Of a DNA stretch of 64,000 nucleotides, positions 1-8,814 are shown one piece after another. How positions within the stretch are numbered: position 1 is the stretch's first letter; each line of letters begins with the position of its first letter. A program made the translations under genes and the position numbers. The DNA comes from a virus, in the IMG/VR virus record IMGVR_UViG_3300032018_000001, positions 62,001 to 126,000 of that record; one strand, given 5' to 3'. The notes under the pieces were generated by a model that was given only the letters and a program-made list of their open reading frames with translations, was not told the origin of the DNA and searched no databases.

Positions 1-462
1 AATACAATAGTAAGACGTTTTTGGGCTAAAGTACAAGTCTGTGAAACTGATTCTTGCTGGAATTGGCTTGGTGCTTTAGATAAGGATGGTTATGGAAGAT
101 TTAGTTATAATAAAGATAAAAAATCTGAGAGTTCTAATAGGGTTGCTTTAGAGCTTAAATTAAAACGGCCTATTCTGGCAGGGTATAAGGCCTGTCATAC
201 TTGCGATAATACTTCTTGTGTAAACCCTAAGCATTTATACGAAGGGACAGTGCTCGATAACATTAAAGATAGAGTTTTGAGACATAGAAGTGCTTGTGGA
301 GAGCAGAGCGGTGTGGCAAAACTGTCCAATAAGGATGTTATTGAAATACGAAAATTAGGTTTACAAGAAAAGTCTACTACTAAAATAGGAAAAATATTCG
401 GTATTACGAGATTAACCGTATATAGGATAACTAGTAGGAAATTATGGAGACACATTGGATAG
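1..462 (+). CDS. HNH homing endonuclease, 5'-truncated by window edge
   Basis: The frame is open from base 1 and stops at TAG 460-462; the start lies outside the window. The visible part shows the HNH_3-type pattern: FWAKV, CWNWLGALDKDGYGRF, then CHTCDNTSCVNPKHL with its zinc/HNH cysteines and histidines. A C-terminal helix-turn-helix follows (DVIEIRKLG ... ITRLTVYRIT), typical of DNA recognition in phage homing endonucleases. The segment is AT-rich beside its neighbours, which suits a mobile gene inserted upstream of terminase. Family assignment is secure; target and activity are inferred. Confidence 0.85.
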   Translation, partial: NTIVRRFWAKVQVCETDSCWNWLGALDKDGYGRFSYNKDKKSESSNRVALELKLKRPILAGYKACHTCDNTSCVNPKHLYEGTVLDNIKDRVLRHRSACGEQSGVAKLSNKDVIEIRKLGLQEKSTTKIGKIFGITRLTVYRITSRKLWRHIG

Positions 463-937
463 CATACTGGCCAAGCTTTCTTACCTGCTACTGGAGAAGC
501 GGCCGTTCCTGCCTACTGAAATTCTGGCCTATGCAACTATGCCGATTAGGATTGAAGCCAAAAAATGTGTATCTTCTAATGTGGAGGCCTACGGCTACGA
601 TAAGCAGTCTCGGACATTGAAGGTTGTGTTCTCTGGGGGAGCGGAATACCGCTACCTCTGTGTGCCTGAGCAGCTGTATCAGGATTTGGATAAGACTGAC
701 TCCAAGGGCAGCTTTATTGCTATCGTGAAGAGGATGTGCAAGGCCATACGGATTGACGGGCGCTGGTATAGCATGGAAGAGGAGAAGGGCCCTAAGGCAG
801 CATCACCGTGCTACGACTGCAAAAGTAATAGCTGCGCTTACATAGCAGAATGCAAAGAACAGGATTTTTCTTTATTCAGAGATAAAAATGTCAAAGACAA
901 GCAGCCCGCTACAGAAAGACCTCCAGGAAACGCTTGA
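455..937 (+). CDS. KTSC-domain protein
   Basis: 160 aa from a TTG start that overlaps the end of the HNH gene and has GGAGA just upstream; ATG 539 is an alternative start. Residues about 38-95 (SSNVEAYGYD ... LKVVFSGGAEYRYLCVP) match the KTSC domain, a small fold also found at the C-terminus of some lysyl-tRNA synthetases and alone in phages, where its role is unknown. The tail carries a cysteine cluster (CYDCKSNSCAYIAEC) that may bind metal. The last 50 nt overlap the terminase gene. It occupies the usual small-terminase position but does not look like a TerS. Confidence 0.7.
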   Translation: MDSILAKLSYLLLEKRPFLPTEILAYATMPIRIEAKKCVSSNVEAYGYDKQSRTLKVVFSGGAEYRYLCVPEQLYQDLDKTDSKGSFIAIVKRMCKAIRIDGRWYSMEEEKGPKAASPCYDCKSNSCAYIAECKEQDFSLFRDKNVKDKQPATERPPGNA

Positions 938-3035
938 TGCTTTAGTAGCATCCGGGCGCTGCACGGCAGATGAGCTGGGGCAGTTTTCTGCAAAAGAGCA
1001 GGAGCTTTTAGCCAAGGCTACCCTGGAATACCTGGACAAGGGTGAATCTCTCACCATAAAAACCATAGAGTCAAGCGACTACCTTTTTGAAGTCCCTAAC
1101 ATTATTAAGTTTGTAGATGACCCCTACTACTTAGGCACGGAACTTGGCTTTGTCCGCGATGAGCATGGCCGCATAGCATCCAAGAACAGACAGATTTACG
1201 ATTACTGGCTGACACAGCTTAACGATATTTACAACAGCGCTGAGATTTACAATGAGGTACTGATTACTGGTGCTATCGGTATCGGCAAGACAACCTTCAT
1301 GAATATCATTCAGCTCTATGACCTGCTACACCTCATGGCACTTAAGAATCCTCAGCAGCATTATGGACTCATGCCAAGCACGGTTATTATTCAGGCCTTC
1401 TTTAACATCCTTATGGATTTGGCCGCGGACGTAGGCTATACTCAGTTCCAGCACATGATGGATTCTTCCGAATTTTTTCGTAAAATAATGCTCTACAACA
1501 CGAAGCTGAGAGAGGGCCTGCGATACACGCCGCCACCTAAAAAGAAAATCGCATTCCAGATAGGTTCCCGAATAGCGCACACTCTGGGCCGCGCCGTGTT
1601 CTCCGCTCAGATGGATGAGGCAAACTTTGGTATGGATACCCAGGATGACCGGCGAGCGGATGAGAAGAAGTCCCAGGTCTACGAAAACTATGTCAGCTTG
1701 CTGCGTAGAAGAGAAAGCCGCTTCCCTACAGCGCCCGGCCATTTCTGCATAGGCTCCTCCAAAAAATCCACAGCGGACTTCCTTGAAAAGCACATCGAAG
1801 ATTCAAAGGGTAAAAAGGGAGTCAAGGTTATTGATGCTGCTCAGTACATTGTGAAGGCAAACTGCTTAGACCCTATTTCAGGAAAGCCTCTCTACTCTGG
1901 AAAATTCTTTAGGGTGCTACTGGGAGACCTAACCCGCGAGCCTAAGGTGCTGGATGAGCAGGAGAAAGTAGCAGATGACCTGAAGGATAAAATCATCAAG
2001 GTTCCTGAGGAGCACAAAGTAGCCTACGACACAAACATCATTGATGCTCTCAGGGATATTTCCGGTATTGCAGCTATGCCTAAGCAGGCATTCTTTACTA
2101 ATAGAGATTTGATACGTGAGCTCATTAAGCCTGAACGTATCATTCCTTGGAAGTACACATCCATAGGAAAGACCATTCCGAATACCATTAACCTTTCCTT
2201 TTTTGGTAAAGACCAGATTCAAGATTTCCTGGTCACAGAAGGGTTATTCTGTGATAAAGGCAAGCTGCCATTCAGAAGGAATCCACGGTTTCTGTCTATT
2301 GATACCGGCTATTCCAGCAAAGGTGATGCTGCGGGTATAGCCATGACATGCCGGGCAGGTGTGCTAATCATGGAGAAGACTGGAGCAAACGGACAGCCCG
2401 AAAGATTTTACGTCCCTAAGTACTGGACGGATTTCTATATCAGAATAAAAGGAAAAAATAAAGAGGAGTTCCCTCTTTATAAGCTTACGGAATTCACAAA
2501 ATTCCTAATCCGGGAAAAGCAAATAGACATCAAAGGCTTTTCCGTTGACGGTTTCCAGTCTGTTCAAATGCAGCAGGACTTAAGAATAGCATTCCCGTCC
2601 CTGGATGTGCGCGAGTTATCTGTGGATAAGGATGACAGCCCGCACATCAACCTGAGAAATATTGTCAATGCGCGGGCTCTTGATGGCATGTACACGGATG
2701 CAAATCTCTTGACAGAGCTTTTCGACTTAGTACATATTTCTAAAACAGCCCGCGGTACGCGGGAGAATCTAAGGAAGATGATAGTAGACCACCCTACCAT
2801 AGCCTCAGATGGCTTTATTGGCAGAAAGGATGTCACGGATGCACTCACGGCGTCACTGTTCCTTTGCCGGGAGCTGGACACATCCATTTCAAATGAAGAG
2901 ATTGAAATGCAGATTGAGGATTTCAAAAAGGTAGACATCAACGACATAATTAAAAAAGCTGAAGACGAAGTGGATGCGGCAATAAAGGAAATTGACAGCT
3001 TTAAACTGGAAGACCTAAATTTTGGCGATAAGTAA
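888..3035 (+). CDS. Terminase large subunit (TerL)
   Basis: 715 aa DNA-packaging motor ATPase-nuclease. The N-terminal ATPase has a Walker A near residue 128 (GAIGIGKTT) and a Walker B-like VFSAQMDEANF near 245. The C-terminal RNase H-like nuclease shows its acidic residues in SIDTGYSSKGDAAG (about 471), SVDGF (about 552) and GRKDVTDALTASLF (about 650). The domain order and length fit T4 gp17-type large terminases. It would dock on the portal (gene at 3795) and cut and pump DNA into the prohead. The start overlaps the KTSC gene and has only a weak ribosome site, suggesting coupling. No intron interrupts it. Confidence 0.95.
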   Translation: MSKTSSPLQKDLQETLDALVASGRCTADELGQFSAKEQELLAKATLEYLDKGESLTIKTIESSDYLFEVPNIIKFVDDPYYLGTELGFVRDEHGRIASKNRQIYDYWLTQLNDIYNSAEIYNEVLITGAIGIGKTTFMNIIQLYDLLHLMALKNPQQHYGLMPSTVIIQAFFNILMDLAADVGYTQFQHMMDSSEFFRKIMLYNTKLREGLRYTPPPKKKIAFQIGSRIAHTLGRAVFSAQMDEANFGMDTQDDRRADEKKSQVYENYVSLLRRRESRFPTAPGHFCIGSSKKSTADFLEKHIEDSKGKKGVKVIDAAQYIVKANCLDPISGKPLYSGKFFRVLLGDLTREPKVLDEQEKVADDLKDKIIKVPEEHKVAYDTNIIDALRDISGIAAMPKQAFFTNRDLIRELIKPERIIPWKYTSIGKTIPNTINLSFFGKDQIQDFLVTEGLFCDKGKLPFRRNPRFLSIDTGYSSKGDAAGIAMTCRAGVLIMEKTGANGQPERFYVPKYWTDFYIRIKGKNKEEFPLYKLTEFTKFLIREKQIDIKGFSVDGFQSVQMQQDLRIAFPSLDVRELSVDKDDSPHINLRNIVNARALDGMYTDANLLTELFDLVHISKTARGTRENLRKMIVDHPTIASDGFIGRKDVTDALTASLFLCRELDTSISNEEIEMQIEDFKKVDINDIIKKAEDEVDAAIKEIDSFKLEDLNFGDK

Positions 3036-3039
3036 AGAA

Positions 3040-3210
3040 ATGGCAAAAATAATTGCCGGGCACATATTCGACAGGATAGTGTCCACCAATAAGGTAATGT
3101 TTGTGTGCGGGGATTTTGTTCAGATTAACTACTTGATAAAAAATAAACCAGAGCCGCGTACTGTAAATCTTAAAATTTTAGGTGTAGGAGGAGTCCATGA
3201 GCTGCATTAG
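3040..3210 (+). CDS. Hypothetical 56-aa protein
   Basis: Starts at ATG 3040, 4 nt after the terminase stop; an upstream in-frame TTG (3022) would overlap terminase. The product MAKIIAGHIFDRIVSTNKV... has no recognised domain. It ends 14 nt inside the next gene, an arrangement common for real genes in this genome. Function unknown. Confidence 0.5.
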   Translation: MAKIIAGHIFDRIVSTNKVMFVCGDFVQINYLIKNKPEPRTVNLKILGVGGVHELH

Positions 3211-3406
3211 CAAGGATAGCAACGGTAAGTGTGAGTTGGCCGGTGCAGAAGATAAGAAACTGTACAATGTTGATGCTGACGGAAAATGTTTGGCGGACGA
3301 TGAAGGCGACTGTGCATTTTTCACAAATGATAAAGACCTGGAGCAGGAGATGGATATAGAAGACGGAGACGATGAGGACGGTCGGGAACGGCTGATGGAT
3401 GATTAG
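3197..3406 (+). CDS. Small acidic cysteine-containing protein
   Basis: 69 aa, preceded by a strong AGGAGG. Two related Cys-containing segments (KDSNGKCELAG and DADGKCLADDEG) are followed by a very acidic tail (DIEDGDDEDGRE). No known family. It is one of several tiny cysteine-bearing proteins in this genome. It closes the terminase operon before the leader/terminator at 3494. Confidence 0.65.
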   Translation: MSCISKDSNGKCELAGAEDKKLYNVDADGKCLADDEGDCAFFTNDKDLEQEMDIEDGDDEDGRERLMDD

Positions 3407-3418
3407 CTACTAAAGGTG

Positions 3419-3447
3419 TTGCATTTGATTAAAATTCTTATTATATT
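3419..3447 (+). promoter_or_regulatory. Sigma70-like promoter before portal operon leader
   Basis: TTGCAT at 3419-3424, a 17-nt spacer, and TATATT at 3442-3447. The same two hexamers with the same spacing occur at 22864-22892, which supports it as a real promoter type. Transcription would start near 3454, just ahead of the SD and 9-codon leader ORF. Confidence 0.55.
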
Positions 3448-3473
3448 TATTAACAAGGAAGGAGGACGGTGCG

Positions 3474-3503
3474 ATGCGCTTAGTCCAACACGCGCCTTGG
3501 TAG
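3474..3503 (+). CDS. Putative 9-residue leader peptide
   Basis: A 9-codon ORF (MRLVQHAPW) preceded by AAGGAAGGAGG, one of the strongest SD sequences in the window. Its last codons and TAG lie inside the 5' arm of the terminator at 3494-3532, so a ribosome reaching the stop would cover that arm. This geometry suggests a translation-dependent attenuator controlling the portal operon. The peptide itself probably has no function. Inference only. Confidence 0.4.
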   Translation: MRLVQHAPW

Positions 3504-3532
3504 CCGAGTTGCTACCAAGGCTTTTTTGTTTT
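3494..3532 (+). terminator. Rho-independent terminator / attenuator
   Basis: Perfect 11-bp stem (GCCTTGGTAGC at 3494-3504 with GCTACCAAGGC at 3511-3521), 6-nt loop, then TTTTTTGTTTT. It separates the terminase and portal groups. Confidence 0.9.
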
Positions 3533-3612
3533 AAGGGTATTAGCAACCTACTACTATACTTGATTTTTATATTATTATCGGAAAAGGCAGGTCTGCACTT
3601 ACGGACGGAACG

Positions 3613-3795
3613 ATGAAAAAACTGAATAAGATTTTACAGGATTACGAGAGCACTTCGTCCTCTGACATGCCCGCGTTTCAGCATATCCCCCTCACAATTA
3701 ATAAAGATAAAAACAAAGATAAGCCGTTCCTGAGCAGGATGGATTTAAAAGACATTCTGGATAATTACGGTAAGCTAATAGGGAGAAAAGTATAA
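3613..3795 (+). CDS. Small protein upstream of portal, possible capsid-targeted protein
   Basis: 60 aa, MKKLNKILQDYEST..., with its stop overlapping the portal start (TAATG). The N-terminus has the short amphipathic KLxxIL pattern followed by an acidic residue that recurs in many small proteins of this phage. A TTTATATTATTA element lies at 3566-3577. No known domain. Confidence 0.65.
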   Translation: MKKLNKILQDYESTSSSDMPAFQHIPLTINKDKNKDKPFLSRMDLKDILDNYGKLIGRKV

Positions 3796-5615
3796 TGGCA
3801 TTGGATATTTTCAAAAATCTGAATCAGCAAGCACAGATGGCCATGATTAAGGTCTTTGGCCTTGACCGTGCTTTCAATGATGAGAAGGGCGGCGGCATAG
3901 GCGGAAAAGATGACCTTAACAAATCGCTATCAGCCGCGCTGGGGCAGTTCAACTACAACCCGGCCTTCGCCTCTATCTACACCAGTTACGTTAAATCTGA
4001 AATTGACCGCAAAAAGCAGTACAAAGAATACGATTCGATGGAAGATGAATCAGAAGTGATTGCTACTGCTTTGGACATGTACGCGGAAGATTCTACGGAC
4101 TTTGACAGCTTTGTGGGCGCTCGCGTATGGATTACCGGTGCAGACGAAGTTTCTATAGAAGCAAACAAACTTCTGAAGCGTCTGAAGATTGAAAAGAACA
4201 TGCCCCGCATAGCAAGGAACGTGGCCAAGTACGGTGATTTCTTTTTAGGCATTCAGACGGACAAGGACAAGGCTAAAGTTGTTGAAGAGGGAATTGCTCA
4301 CGTAGAGACCTCCTACTATCCTCGTGATGTTATGCCTATTGTTCGGGACTACAAGCTCCTGGGCTACTGGGTTATGGATGCTGAGAAGGTTATGAAGGTG
4401 GCGGAAGAAGGCCTGAAAGCTCCATGGGAATTCGTACACTTTGCTATTCCTGGTGACGCCAATTTTATCACTTACGATTCACCAATGGAATACGAGACTA
4501 AGCGCAGCGACTTGGTTGAGTATGGTCAGTCGATTCTGAAAGCTTCCCGTAAGCCTTACAAGCGTAGTAAGCTCATGCACGACATTTTAGCCATTGCCAG
4601 AATTACTCGGTCTCCTCTGAAGCGCGTTTTCAAATTCCACACGGATACTAACAACCCTATTGCTCAGATTACCGCGCTTGCTATGTTCAAGAAGACACTG
4701 GAAAAAATAGGCGGCGTGGATAAGTTCAATGATAACCTGTCCTACGATGAGCTCATGAATATCATGACTCAGGATATTTATATCCCTCTGGGCAAGGATA
4801 CAAAAGGCGATTACTCCTTTGACACGCTGGGCGGAGAAGTTGAAGTAAAAGCCATTTCTGACATTGAGCTTTTCGATAATCGGCTTTTCATGTCTCTTCG
4901 CATTCCCAAAGAATTTCTGAATTTCGATGAGGCCAAGGGTGATAAGCAGACGCTGCTCCTGAAAGACATCCGCTACTCAAAGCGAATTAAGAAGCTGCAA
5001 AATGCGCTCAGGAACGGAATCAAGGAATTGATTTTCATCCATTTTGCTCTTAAGGGCAAAGTGCTTTCAGAGGATGATTTTGTTGTCAACATGGCATCCA
5101 CGTCCATATCGGAAGACTTGGAGAGGCTTGATTACTATGGCAATGCCGTTCAGACAGCTGACTCTCTGCTCCGCATGCTGGAAGGTTTCATGGTCAAGGT
5201 AGAGCCCGATGTTGAAGGCAACCCGCAGGAAGAGCAGAAGTATGACCGTGACTACCTGGCCTACTACATTCTGAAATACATCGTCAAGCTTCCTTCTTTC
5301 GACATGGACAAATTCAATCCCAAAATGAAGAGCTTTGAAGATGAGCCCAAAAACAAAGGTAAAGTTGAAAAAACAAAAGCCTTTGTGGAAAGCAACCAGC
5401 ATCTGGTCAATAGCATGCTACAGAAGAGTATGGGCCAGCTCCGGGAAGCGGCGGAAGAAATAAACTCGCTTGTGGTTAAGGACTACCGGAAAGAAGCTAT
5501 TAAGATGGAGTCTTTTGACCATGCCAGTCTGAAGGCTTACTGTGAAGGTATTATTACCGCCAAGGATAAGCTGCTTGAGAAACAAAAAGAAAGCAAACAG
5601 GTAATCGAAGAATGA
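3795..5615 (+). CDS. Portal vertex protein
   Basis: 606 aa, T4 gp20-like. Signature stretches include RKKQYKEYDSMEDESEVIATALDMYAEDST near residue 70 and the region around YGDFFLGIQ, typical of the portal ring that replaces one capsid vertex, nucleates prohead assembly and is the docking site for terminase. The size agrees with T4-type portals (about 520-610 aa). It sits between terminase and the prohead genes, with start and stop overlapping both neighbours. Confidence 0.9.
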   Translation: MALDIFKNLNQQAQMAMIKVFGLDRAFNDEKGGGIGGKDDLNKSLSAALGQFNYNPAFASIYTSYVKSEIDRKKQYKEYDSMEDESEVIATALDMYAEDSTDFDSFVGARVWITGADEVSIEANKLLKRLKIEKNMPRIARNVAKYGDFFLGIQTDKDKAKVVEEGIAHVETSYYPRDVMPIVRDYKLLGYWVMDAEKVMKVAEEGLKAPWEFVHFAIPGDANFITYDSPMEYETKRSDLVEYGQSILKASRKPYKRSKLMHDILAIARITRSPLKRVFKFHTDTNNPIAQITALAMFKKTLEKIGGVDKFNDNLSYDELMNIMTQDIYIPLGKDTKGDYSFDTLGGEVEVKAISDIELFDNRLFMSLRIPKEFLNFDEAKGDKQTLLLKDIRYSKRIKKLQNALRNGIKELIFIHFALKGKVLSEDDFVVNMASTSISEDLERLDYYGNAVQTADSLLRMLEGFMVKVEPDVEGNPQEEQKYDRDYLAYYILKYIVKLPSFDMDKFNPKMKSFEDEPKNKGKVEKTKAFVESNQHLVNSMLQKSMGQLREAAEEINSLVVKDYRKEAIKMESFDHASLKAYCEGIITAKDKLLEKQKESKQVIEE

Positions 5616-6502
5616 TTAAAGAAAAATACAGCGATTACTATACAGCCAGCGGCAGCTACCGCAAGTATCTCATGAAGCAGGAATCCGCCAATACCGCGGA
5701 GATGTATGACTATTTTTCCCGGTTGGAGATTCGTTGTCGGCAGCTGCTTCGTTGCAGCGAGCTTTCTCAGGCATCAAACCCTAACATCAGCAGAATGACC
5801 GTAAAAATTGGAGAATTCATTTCTGATATGCGCGGTCTGGCGAAGAGCATCTTTGAAGAAACAGGTGACAGGCTTCACCGGCTATTTGCAGACCTGTATG
5901 ATGAGTCCGCTTCCGTTGTGGAAGGCTTTGAGCAGGAAGCAACGCAGTACCTGAGTAAGATGGAAATGCTCAGTGAGGATGCGCAGCTTATCCAAAGACG
6001 TACACACTGGAAAAAGAACCACGCTAAAAATGCGCAACGCTCTAATGCCGCTAAAATGTCGTGGCGTGCTAACCGCGAGAAGTTCAAAGTCGGCGTGAAA
6101 AAGTTCCATGCAAGCTCAGCTGGAAAACAATTTCACCGTAACCTATCGCGCTTCAGCAAACGTGCTACGGCAGAGAGTGCTAATTTCACACACGATGATT
6201 TACTGATGACGGCTAAGGGCCTTAGTAGCGCTTGCACGCACATTATCATCGAAGCTGAAAACATTCTGATTGACAACGCTGGCCGGGTGGATGAGAAGGT
6301 CATGGAAAGCGCCCTGACCATGCGGGAAGTATTTTATATTTTCAATGAAGCTCTGTGTTGCTTGGTAGATGCCGTATTTCAAGAAGACATGGAATCGGTT
6401 GCTAATGTTGTTGACATCATTAAGGACTACTATGACCTTGCTGGTGTTGGTGACGGTAATTGGCCTGACACAGACGGCGTAAGCGCTGAGTTTACGCCCT
6501 AA
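5612..6502 (+). CDS. Hypothetical 296-aa protein downstream of portal
   Basis: Starts inside the portal stop (ATGA overlap), so it is translationally coupled. The protein is largely helical, with a basic middle segment (RRTHWKKNHAKNAQRSNAAKMSWRANREK split here, about residues 130-165). No recognised domain. Position suggests a head-assembly role, but nothing in the sequence proves it. Confidence 0.7.
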   Translation: MIKEKYSDYYTASGSYRKYLMKQESANTAEMYDYFSRLEIRCRQLLRCSELSQASNPNISRMTVKIGEFISDMRGLAKSIFEETGDRLHRLFADLYDESASVVEGFEQEATQYLSKMEMLSEDAQLIQRRTHWKKNHAKNAQRSNAAKMSWRANREKFKVGVKKFHASSAGKQFHRNLSRFSKRATAESANFTHDDLLMTAKGLSSACTHIIIEAENILIDNAGRVDEKVMESALTMREVFYIFNEALCCLVDAVFQEDMESVANVVDIIKDYYDLAGVGDGNWPDTDGVSAEFTP

Positions 6503-6615
6503 TGGAATATTGTAATATGATAAAGGGTAAATGTTTTTGGGCGGACAGCGGTAAGTGCGTCTGTCCTGTTTCGTGTAACGAATACAGAAAAAAGCTAAAG
6601 GTAACAAAGGAGTAA
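6502..6615 (+). CDS. Cysteine-rich 37-aa miniprotein
   Basis: ATG 6502 overlaps the preceding stop (TAATG). MEYCNMIKGKCFWADSGKCV... has five cysteines (positions 4, 11, 19, 21, 25), suggesting metal binding or disulfides. A second in-frame ATG is at 6517. Resembles the 21-aa protein at 20577 in style. Function unknown. Confidence 0.5.
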   Translation: MEYCNMIKGKCFWADSGKCVCPVSCNEYRKKLKVTKE

Positions 6616-6618
6616 GGT

Positions 6619-6834
6619 ATGAACGGTGCATCTGTAAACGAAGGAATCAATGAGCAGTCTCCAGGAAGGCCGGTACTAGACAACATGAGAGTAATTCAGA
6701 AAATGAAACGGCCGGGCGAGCAGCAGATACAAGCGGACAAAGAAGCTCACGACTTTGAAGACAAATACAATACCATTTCTGGTAAATCTAAAGAGTCGCA
6801 GGCTTGGCACAACAAAAATAGAATTGACGGTTAA
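6619..6834 (+). CDS. Hypothetical 71-aa hydrophilic protein
   Basis: Start has AAAGGAG eight bases upstream. Polar and probably disordered; no recognised motif. Lies between the miniprotein and a possible structural protein in the same operon. Confidence 0.6.
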   Translation: MNGASVNEGINEQSPGRPVLDNMRVIQKMKRPGEQQIQADKEAHDFEDKYNTISGKSKESQAWHNKNRIDG

Positions 6835-6850
6835 TTAAAAAGGAGTAGTT

Positions 6851-7432
6851 ATGAGCATTCTTGGAGCTTATGCAGGAAAAGAACCGAAGAAATTTTTTCG
6901 TCTTCTGGATACGGTAGGTGATGGCAGCGGGGTTAAAAATGCGGCCGTTGACCATAGCGGTGCGGCGGTTGCTTACAAGATTAAGCCGCACACAAGCACT
7001 GACCCGAAAGTGCCGAGTGAGGTCTTTGATATTCAGAAATTGAATATTGAAATTGAAGACGCTGGTATCAAAGCAGACCTGTATGGCGGAGCAGCCGCTC
7101 TTTCCAACGGCATTCAGGTTTTAGTTTTGGATGCATCCGGAGTTAAGATTGACCTGACCAACGGCGTAACAATCAAAAAGAATTACGATTACGCCCGGCT
7201 CGGTGTGGTCAGGGAATCATCTTCCGGCGCTACAACCAATTTTGTCACCGTGAGCATTGACTTGTCAAAGCTCAATCAGTACAACTGCGGTGTGCGCTTG
7301 AACGGAGATAAAGGCGAATTCCTGGAAGTGCTCCTGCATGATGACTTCTCAGGCCTCACCAGTCATTTTTTCGTGGCACAAGGCGAAGTCGTTTCCGATG
7401 GGCCGTTCCTGGTTGATACTGTTAGCGCCTAA
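6851..7432 (+). CDS. Hypothetical 193-aa protein, possibly structural
   Basis: Strong SD (AAAAAGGAG). The sequence is rich in beta-prone segments (LVLDASGVKIDL, VTVSIDLSKLN, FLVDTVSA) and low in charge clusters, like small capsid-decoration or head proteins. I recognise no family; the structural assignment rests on position and composition only. Confidence 0.6.
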   Translation: MSILGAYAGKEPKKFFRLLDTVGDGSGVKNAAVDHSGAAVAYKIKPHTSTDPKVPSEVFDIQKLNIEIEDAGIKADLYGGAAALSNGIQVLVLDASGVKIDLTNGVTIKKNYDYARLGVVRESSSGATTNFVTVSIDLSKLNQYNCGVRLNGDKGEFLEVLLHDDFSGLTSHFFVAQGEVVSDGPFLVDTVSA

Positions 7433-7440
7433 GGAGCTGT

Positions 7441-8169
7441 ATGAATGCAACACGCCGGTTAGAAAGTATCCTTCTTGAAGCTGTGTACCAGCTCGGAGAA
7501 GGCGTCTATGACCCCGGAATATTTCGGGCAGTGTTCACCGCAGGAGGCCCCGCTTCTGGAAAATCCTTTGTTGCCAGTATGACTACTGGCGGTTTGGGTT
7601 TGAAAGTGCTGACCTCTGATGATTTGGTAACACTGCTCTGGAAACGTACCGGTAAGTCTTTTGACTTTGATACTTTCTCTCCGGAAGATAAAGCACACTT
7701 TAGCGCTACGCGGCAGGTAGCCAAGGATAAGACTGCAGAACGGCAAGCAAACTTTCTTGAAGGAAGACTCGGCCTTATCATTGATGGCACAGGCGCAGAT
7801 TATTCTGACATTGCAGATTTGAAAAACCAGCTAGAAGAGCTTGGCTACGATTGCTACATGGTGTTTGTTAATACAACACTGGAGGTAGCACAAGGTAGGA
7901 ACGCGGGACGTTTTGAAAGAAATCCTGGCCAAGGCAGGAAAGTTTTTGCAGATGTGCTGAATAAGAAGTGGCGGCAGGCTCAGGATAATATGTCGAAGTT
8001 TCGCGGATTGTTTGGACACAATTTTGTAGAAGTGGATAACAGCGCAGATGCTTCCATGAATGCGGAAGTTTACAGTACCGTCTGGAAGCAGATTATGAAA
8101 TTTGTTAAGCAGCCTATCAGGAATTCAACGGCATTACAGTGGATGCGGGATAAGGGAGCGCGAATATAA
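7441..8169 (+). CDS. P-loop kinase, zeta-toxin-like
   Basis: 242 aa. Walker A at residues 35-42 (GGPASGKS), then SDDL after the next strand and LIIDGTGADYSDI, as in the zeta-toxin/polynucleotide-kinase-like P-loop family that phosphorylates small molecules or nucleic acid ends. R-rich segment GRNAGRFERNPGQGRK resembles the lid. The N-terminus carries RRLESILLEA, matching the recurrent amphipathic tag of this phage, so it may enter the prohead. No antitoxin is seen beside it. Substrate unknown. Confidence 0.75.
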   Translation: MNATRRLESILLEAVYQLGEGVYDPGIFRAVFTAGGPASGKSFVASMTTGGLGLKVLTSDDLVTLLWKRTGKSFDFDTFSPEDKAHFSATRQVAKDKTAERQANFLEGRLGLIIDGTGADYSDIADLKNQLEELGYDCYMVFVNTTLEVAQGRNAGRFERNPGQGRKVFADVLNKKWRQAQDNMSKFRGLFGHNFVEVDNSADASMNAEVYSTVWKQIMKFVKQPIRNSTALQWMRDKGARI

Positions 8170-8708
8170 TGCAACGCTTGTCAGCCCTTGTGGAATTCAC
8201 ACGTAAAGAAATCATAGGTGGCACCGACCCTACATTTATCCATCATAAATTTTACACAAAAGACCTGCCTAACGCAGGAGGTTCGCACTATCAAGAAATT
8301 CACAAAGTACAGGTAGCAAACAACAAGCACTACGAAGTTGTTTTCCGTACTGACTCTCGGACGTTTCCGGGAGATGATTACCTTCAAAAAATAATTTTGA
8401 TGGATTTGAATGCGATGCTTAGAGATAAAAAATCCGACCTGACATTCAAAGATAAAGTAATGTACGCGATTAACTCTGGTGATTTATTAGTAGGATGCCA
8501 GTGCCCAGCATTTCTGTATTGGGGTTATGCTTACATTACTACACAGCTTGGCATTGTGCATCCGGAGTTCAAGGAGCCGCGCACTCCCAAAGTTAGAAAT
8601 CCTCAGATGCGCGGGATTATCTGCAAACACCTATCATTAGCACTTCAGGTGCTGCCCTTCAACGCCAGCAGCATAACCTCAGACCTGAAAGACCTATTAG
8701 ATGCTTAG
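8169..8708 (+). CDS. SWIM-type zinc-finger-like protein
   Basis: 179 aa. C110-x-C112 and C152-x-H154 give the CxC...CxH arrangement of SWIM zinc fingers, usually DNA- or protein-binding. Intervening PAFLYWGYAYI is aromatic-rich. The N-terminus MQRLSALVEFTRKE again looks like the amphipathic tag. Overlaps the kinase stop (TAATG). Role in the phage not known; the zinc site is a pattern call. Confidence 0.65.
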   Translation: MQRLSALVEFTRKEIIGGTDPTFIHHKFYTKDLPNAGGSHYQEIHKVQVANNKHYEVVFRTDSRTFPGDDYLQKIILMDLNAMLRDKKSDLTFKDKVMYAINSGDLLVGCQCPAFLYWGYAYITTQLGIVHPEFKEPRTPKVRNPQMRGIICKHLSLALQVLPFNASSITSDLKDLLDA

Positions 8709-8814
8709 TCTTCACTGCATTTTTGTTATAGGGCTTACTGTTATCGTAGCAGCTTTGCTACTTGCCTTACTGCTAGTGATTGATGAAACAGACCCGGTGA
8801 GCGGGGAGATCTGA
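8701..8814 (+). CDS. Single-pass membrane miniprotein, 37 aa
   Basis: ATG 8701 lies in the 3' end of the preceding gene and the stop overlaps the next ATG (ATGA). Residues about 7-26 form one hydrophobic helix (FVIGLTVIVAALLLALLLVI) with a short acidic C-terminus. Double overlap with neighbours supports it. Function unknown. Confidence 0.5.
   Translation: MLSLHCIFVIGLTVIVAALLLALLLVIDETDPVSGEI

Noticed and set aside
3416-3616. 66-codon + strand ORF
   Set aside because: It runs through the promoter-leader-terminator unit and has no SD; non-coding signals explain the region better.
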